From Actinomycetota bacterium (GTDB taxonomy: Bacteria; Actinomycetota; Thermoleophilia; Gaiellales; Gaiellaceae), in contig VGCB01000088.1 in NCBI GenBank assembly GCA_016870235.1, positions 1-8,392 of the forward strand: a DNA stretch of 8,392 nucleotides, given 5' to 3'. The stretch's first letter is position 1. Each line of letters opens with the position of its first letter. Below, piece after piece: positions 8,117-8,392 of this stretch. The position numbers and the translations under genes are program-made. The notes beneath the pieces were generated by a model, which made no database searches, was not told where the DNA came from, and saw only the letters and a list, made by a program, of their open reading frames with translations.

Positions 8117-8392
8117 GTGGACGATCGCGCCGCAGCCGCCTTGCAGCTCGGGAGGACGCCCCGGGCATTCCACCGTGTCGCCGCCCGCTGCCCGTTCGGT
8201 CGCCCGGCAGTGACCGAGCAGGAGCCGTACGACGTCGACGGCCGCCCGTTCCCGACGATGTACTACCTCACCTGCAGGGCGCTCGTCGCGTCCGTCTCGC
8301 GACTCGAGGCAGCAGGCGGCGTCGAGTGCTGGACGGCGCGCCTCGCCGCGGACGAGAGCCTGCGGGCCGACCACGACCGGGCGACGGAAGAG
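8117..8392 (+). CDS. DUF501 family protein (3' partial)
   Basis: The 92 codons from the GTG at 8117 run off the right edge with no stop. The protein has no assigned biochemical role that I know of. Recognition rests on the family core: ARCPFGRPAV (about 23-32) then DGRPFPTMYYLTC (about 41-53) then SRLEAAGG. These Cys-containing and Pro-rich motifs are typical of DUF501 proteins of about 150-180 residues, so roughly half is here. Other in-frame GTG starts at 8108 and 8114 would add only one to three residues; 8117 is preferred because of the spacing to the possible -10 box. In Actinobacteria the usual order is eno, divIC/ftsB, DUF501, then an exopolyphosphatase (ppx/gppA) gene, which I would expect just past the edge. 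The frame was read directly because it has no ATG near its start. Confidence 0.8.
   Translation, partial: MDDRAAAALQLGRTPRAFHRVAARCPFGRPAVTEQEPYDVDGRPFPTMYYLTCRALVASVSRLEAAGGVECWTARLAADESLRADHDRATEE

Overview
This window is about 70% GC, read entirely on the + strand, and carries ordinary chromosomal housekeeping genes. The gene content and order, with a monoderm-style lipoprotein foldase, a DUF501 protein and a DivIC/FtsB protein, point to a high-GC actinobacterium. My best guess is class Thermoleophilia (Gaiellales or Solirubrobacterales type), inferred from gene order and protein style and not proven.

Layout, left to right: the 3' nine-tenths or so of mfd (transcription-repair coupling factor; its N-terminus lies before the window); a 207-base gap that starts with a 128-base palindromic repeat element; a lipoprotein parvulin-type foldase (PrsA/SurA-like); mazG (nucleoside triphosphate pyrophosphohydrolase); a 150-base gap with a likely promoter and a strong ribosome binding site; eno (enolase); after only 26 bases, pyk (pyruvate kinase); a 73-base gap; a small DivIC/FtsB septum protein; and the first 92 codons of a DUF501 protein running off the right edge. 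No gap exceeds 300 bases. I saw no tRNA, rRNA, CRISPR array, transposase, prophage or toxin-antitoxin gene.

Functionally the genes form three groups. Mfd and MazG are genome and nucleotide-pool guardians, with the extracytoplasmic foldase between them. Enolase and pyruvate kinase are the last two steps of glycolysis, coded back to back so that the PEP made by one is used by the next. The FtsB-like protein belongs to the divisome and is followed by DUF501, its usual actinobacterial neighbour. The mfd-mazG-divIC order is recalled from Bacillus as well, so the block looks like old conserved synteny with lineage-specific insertions (prsA-like, eno, pyk).

I found no convincing new multi-gene system. 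The most unusual item is the 128-base element right after mfd: four copies of a 17-base motif in alternating orientation, bounded by TA on both sides, able to fold in two mutually exclusive ways, and with its left TA forming part of the mfd stop codon. It looks like a MITE/REP-type non-coding mobile repeat or a structured terminator/attenuator. Smaller items are a hairpin lying against the pyk start codon, which has no visible ribosome binding site, a probable leaderless start for DUF501, and an Mfd that seems shortened in its N-terminal half.
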